DNA of 5,957 nucleotides, taken from positions 1 to 5,957 of the forward strand of contig CAIWKU010000121.1 of assembly GCA_903913355.1 (NCBI GenBank). The letters are read 5' to 3'. Made by a program: the position numbers and the translations under genes. Shown one piece after another: positions 5,413 to 5,957 of this stretch. Position 1 is the stretch's first letter, and each line of letters starts with the position of its first letter. The stretch comes from an uncultured Bacteroidota bacterium (GTDB lineage: Bacteria > Bacteroidota > Bacteroidia > Chitinophagales > Chitinophagaceae). The notes beneath the pieces were generated by a model. That model was not told where the DNA came from, ran no database searches, and saw only the letters and a list, made by a program, of their open reading frames with translations.

Positions 5413-5957
5413 TTTCGGTTACACTTTTCCTTTTTCTATTCAGTTTTGCCATCATTGCTTCAATTGCCAGTTTTACAAGACGAAAAAGGAAATTGGTTTT
5501 TGAAAAGCAAATGCTTGAGTCCAGGTTCCAGCAGGAACTATTACAAACCGGGCTTGAAATACAGGAACATATCTTTCAAACCCTGAGCAGAGAGATTCAT
5601 GATAATGTTGGTCAATTGCTTAGTCTTGCCAAACTCAATATCAGCCTGCTTTCTTTGGAAATGGGAAATAATGGTAAACTTAGTAATATAAAAGAGCTAT
5701 TGCTCAATGCTATCAATGAATTGCGGAGTCTGGGTATGGGGTACCAGGCAGAGCAGTTATTAGATAAGGGTTTGATTTCCGCCATTCGGTATCAAGTAGA
5801 ACAGTTAGAGAAAACAAATCTGTTTACGGTTTTTTACGAACCACTGTCAGGTAACATTCAGGTAAATAAAAGCAAGTGTATATTTCTGTATAGAATGGTG
5901 CAGGAAGCGTTCAATAATATTATTACGCATTCTTTTGCAACAGAAATATCCGTAAAG
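5379..5957 (+). CDS. Sensor histidine kinase, HisKA_3 / NarX-LiaS-DegS type, N-terminal part; 3' end cut by window edge
   Basis: The frame opens at ATG 5379 and stays open to the right edge (193 codons). It has one TM helix (about 9-32) followed by RRKRK, placing the rest in the cytoplasm. A coiled, charged linker (about 38-66) leads to the dimerisation/phosphotransfer domain: LSREIHDNVGQLLSLAKLNI (69-88), with H74 as the phosphate acceptor in an E-x-H-D-x-x-G-Q box of the HisKA_3 type. A second helix follows (about 100-120). The start of the HATPase_c domain is seen, with its N-box at 173-185 (MVQEAFNNIITHS; E176, N179/N180). The G-boxes lie beyond the edge. No PAS, GAF, TPR or periplasmic sensing domain is present, so sensing may depend on the 7-TM protein, whose gene overlaps by 34 bp (5379-5412). 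No later ATG would keep the TM helix, so this start is favoured. Such kinases normally phosphorylate LuxR/NarL-type regulators. Confidence 0.88.
   Translation, partial: MQEEKHFTAAIISVTLFLFLFSFAIIASIASFTRRKRKLVFEKQMLESRFQQELLQTGLEIQEHIFQTLSREIHDNVGQLLSLAKLNISLLSLEMGNNGKLSNIKELLLNAINELRSLGMGYQAEQLLDKGLISAIRYQVEQLEKTNLFTVFYEPLSGNIQVNKSKCIFLYRMVQEAFNNIITHSFATEISVK

Noticed and set aside
1..5957. Defence system, mobile element, CRISPR array or biosynthetic cluster
   Set aside because: No transposase, integrase, repeat-spacer pattern, toxin-antitoxin pair, nuclease-helicase defence gene or synthase domain was found. All genes belong to common Bacteroidota chromosomal families with similar base composition by eye.

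Overview
The window looks like ordinary chromosomal DNA of a Bacteroidota bacterium, most likely of the Chitinophagaceae type. This rests on three observations: the protein families present (an MG2-like surface protein with an '...SNAQ' signal peptide, a NatAB-type ABC exporter, and a 7-TM protein beside a HisKA_3 kinase); TAnnTTTG-like promoter boxes in front of the transcription units; and A-rich leaders mostly without clear Shine-Dalgarno sequences. The genus assignment is inference.

Layout. Bases 1-983 (minus) hold the N-terminal 327 residues of an exported MG2-domain protein that runs off the left edge. A 195-bp spacer (984-1178) carries a perfect 17-bp hairpin. Bases 1179-3474 (minus) are a two-gene ABC-2 exporter operon: the ATPase gene is first (3474-2536), followed after 25 bp by the NatB-like permease gene (2510-1179). 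A 147-bp divergent promoter region (3475-3621) separates this operon from a plus-strand gene (3622-4632) for a secreted or membrane-anchored zinc phosphodiesterase of the phospholipase C / S1-P1 nuclease fold. A rho-independent terminator (4694-4727) follows. The last unit (plus) begins with a 7-TM membrane protein (4756-5412), which overlaps by 34 bp a sensor histidine kinase (5379 to the right edge, incomplete).

How the genes work together. The ATPase and permease form one transporter. The 7-TM protein and the kinase are probably co-translated; the kinase has only one TM helix and no visible sensing domain, so the 7-TM protein is a plausible sensing partner. A LuxR-type response regulator would be expected beyond the right edge. 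The MG2 protein and the zinc enzyme look like independent envelope or periplasmic functions.

No gene-free stretch exceeds 300 bp. I saw no tRNA, rRNA, CRISPR array, insertion sequence or phage gene. I found no convincing new multi-gene system. The points most worth a second look are the 7-TM/kinase pair, the overlap of terminator and possible promoter at 4663-4727, the hairpin at 1109-1147, and the start-codon correction of the zinc enzyme.
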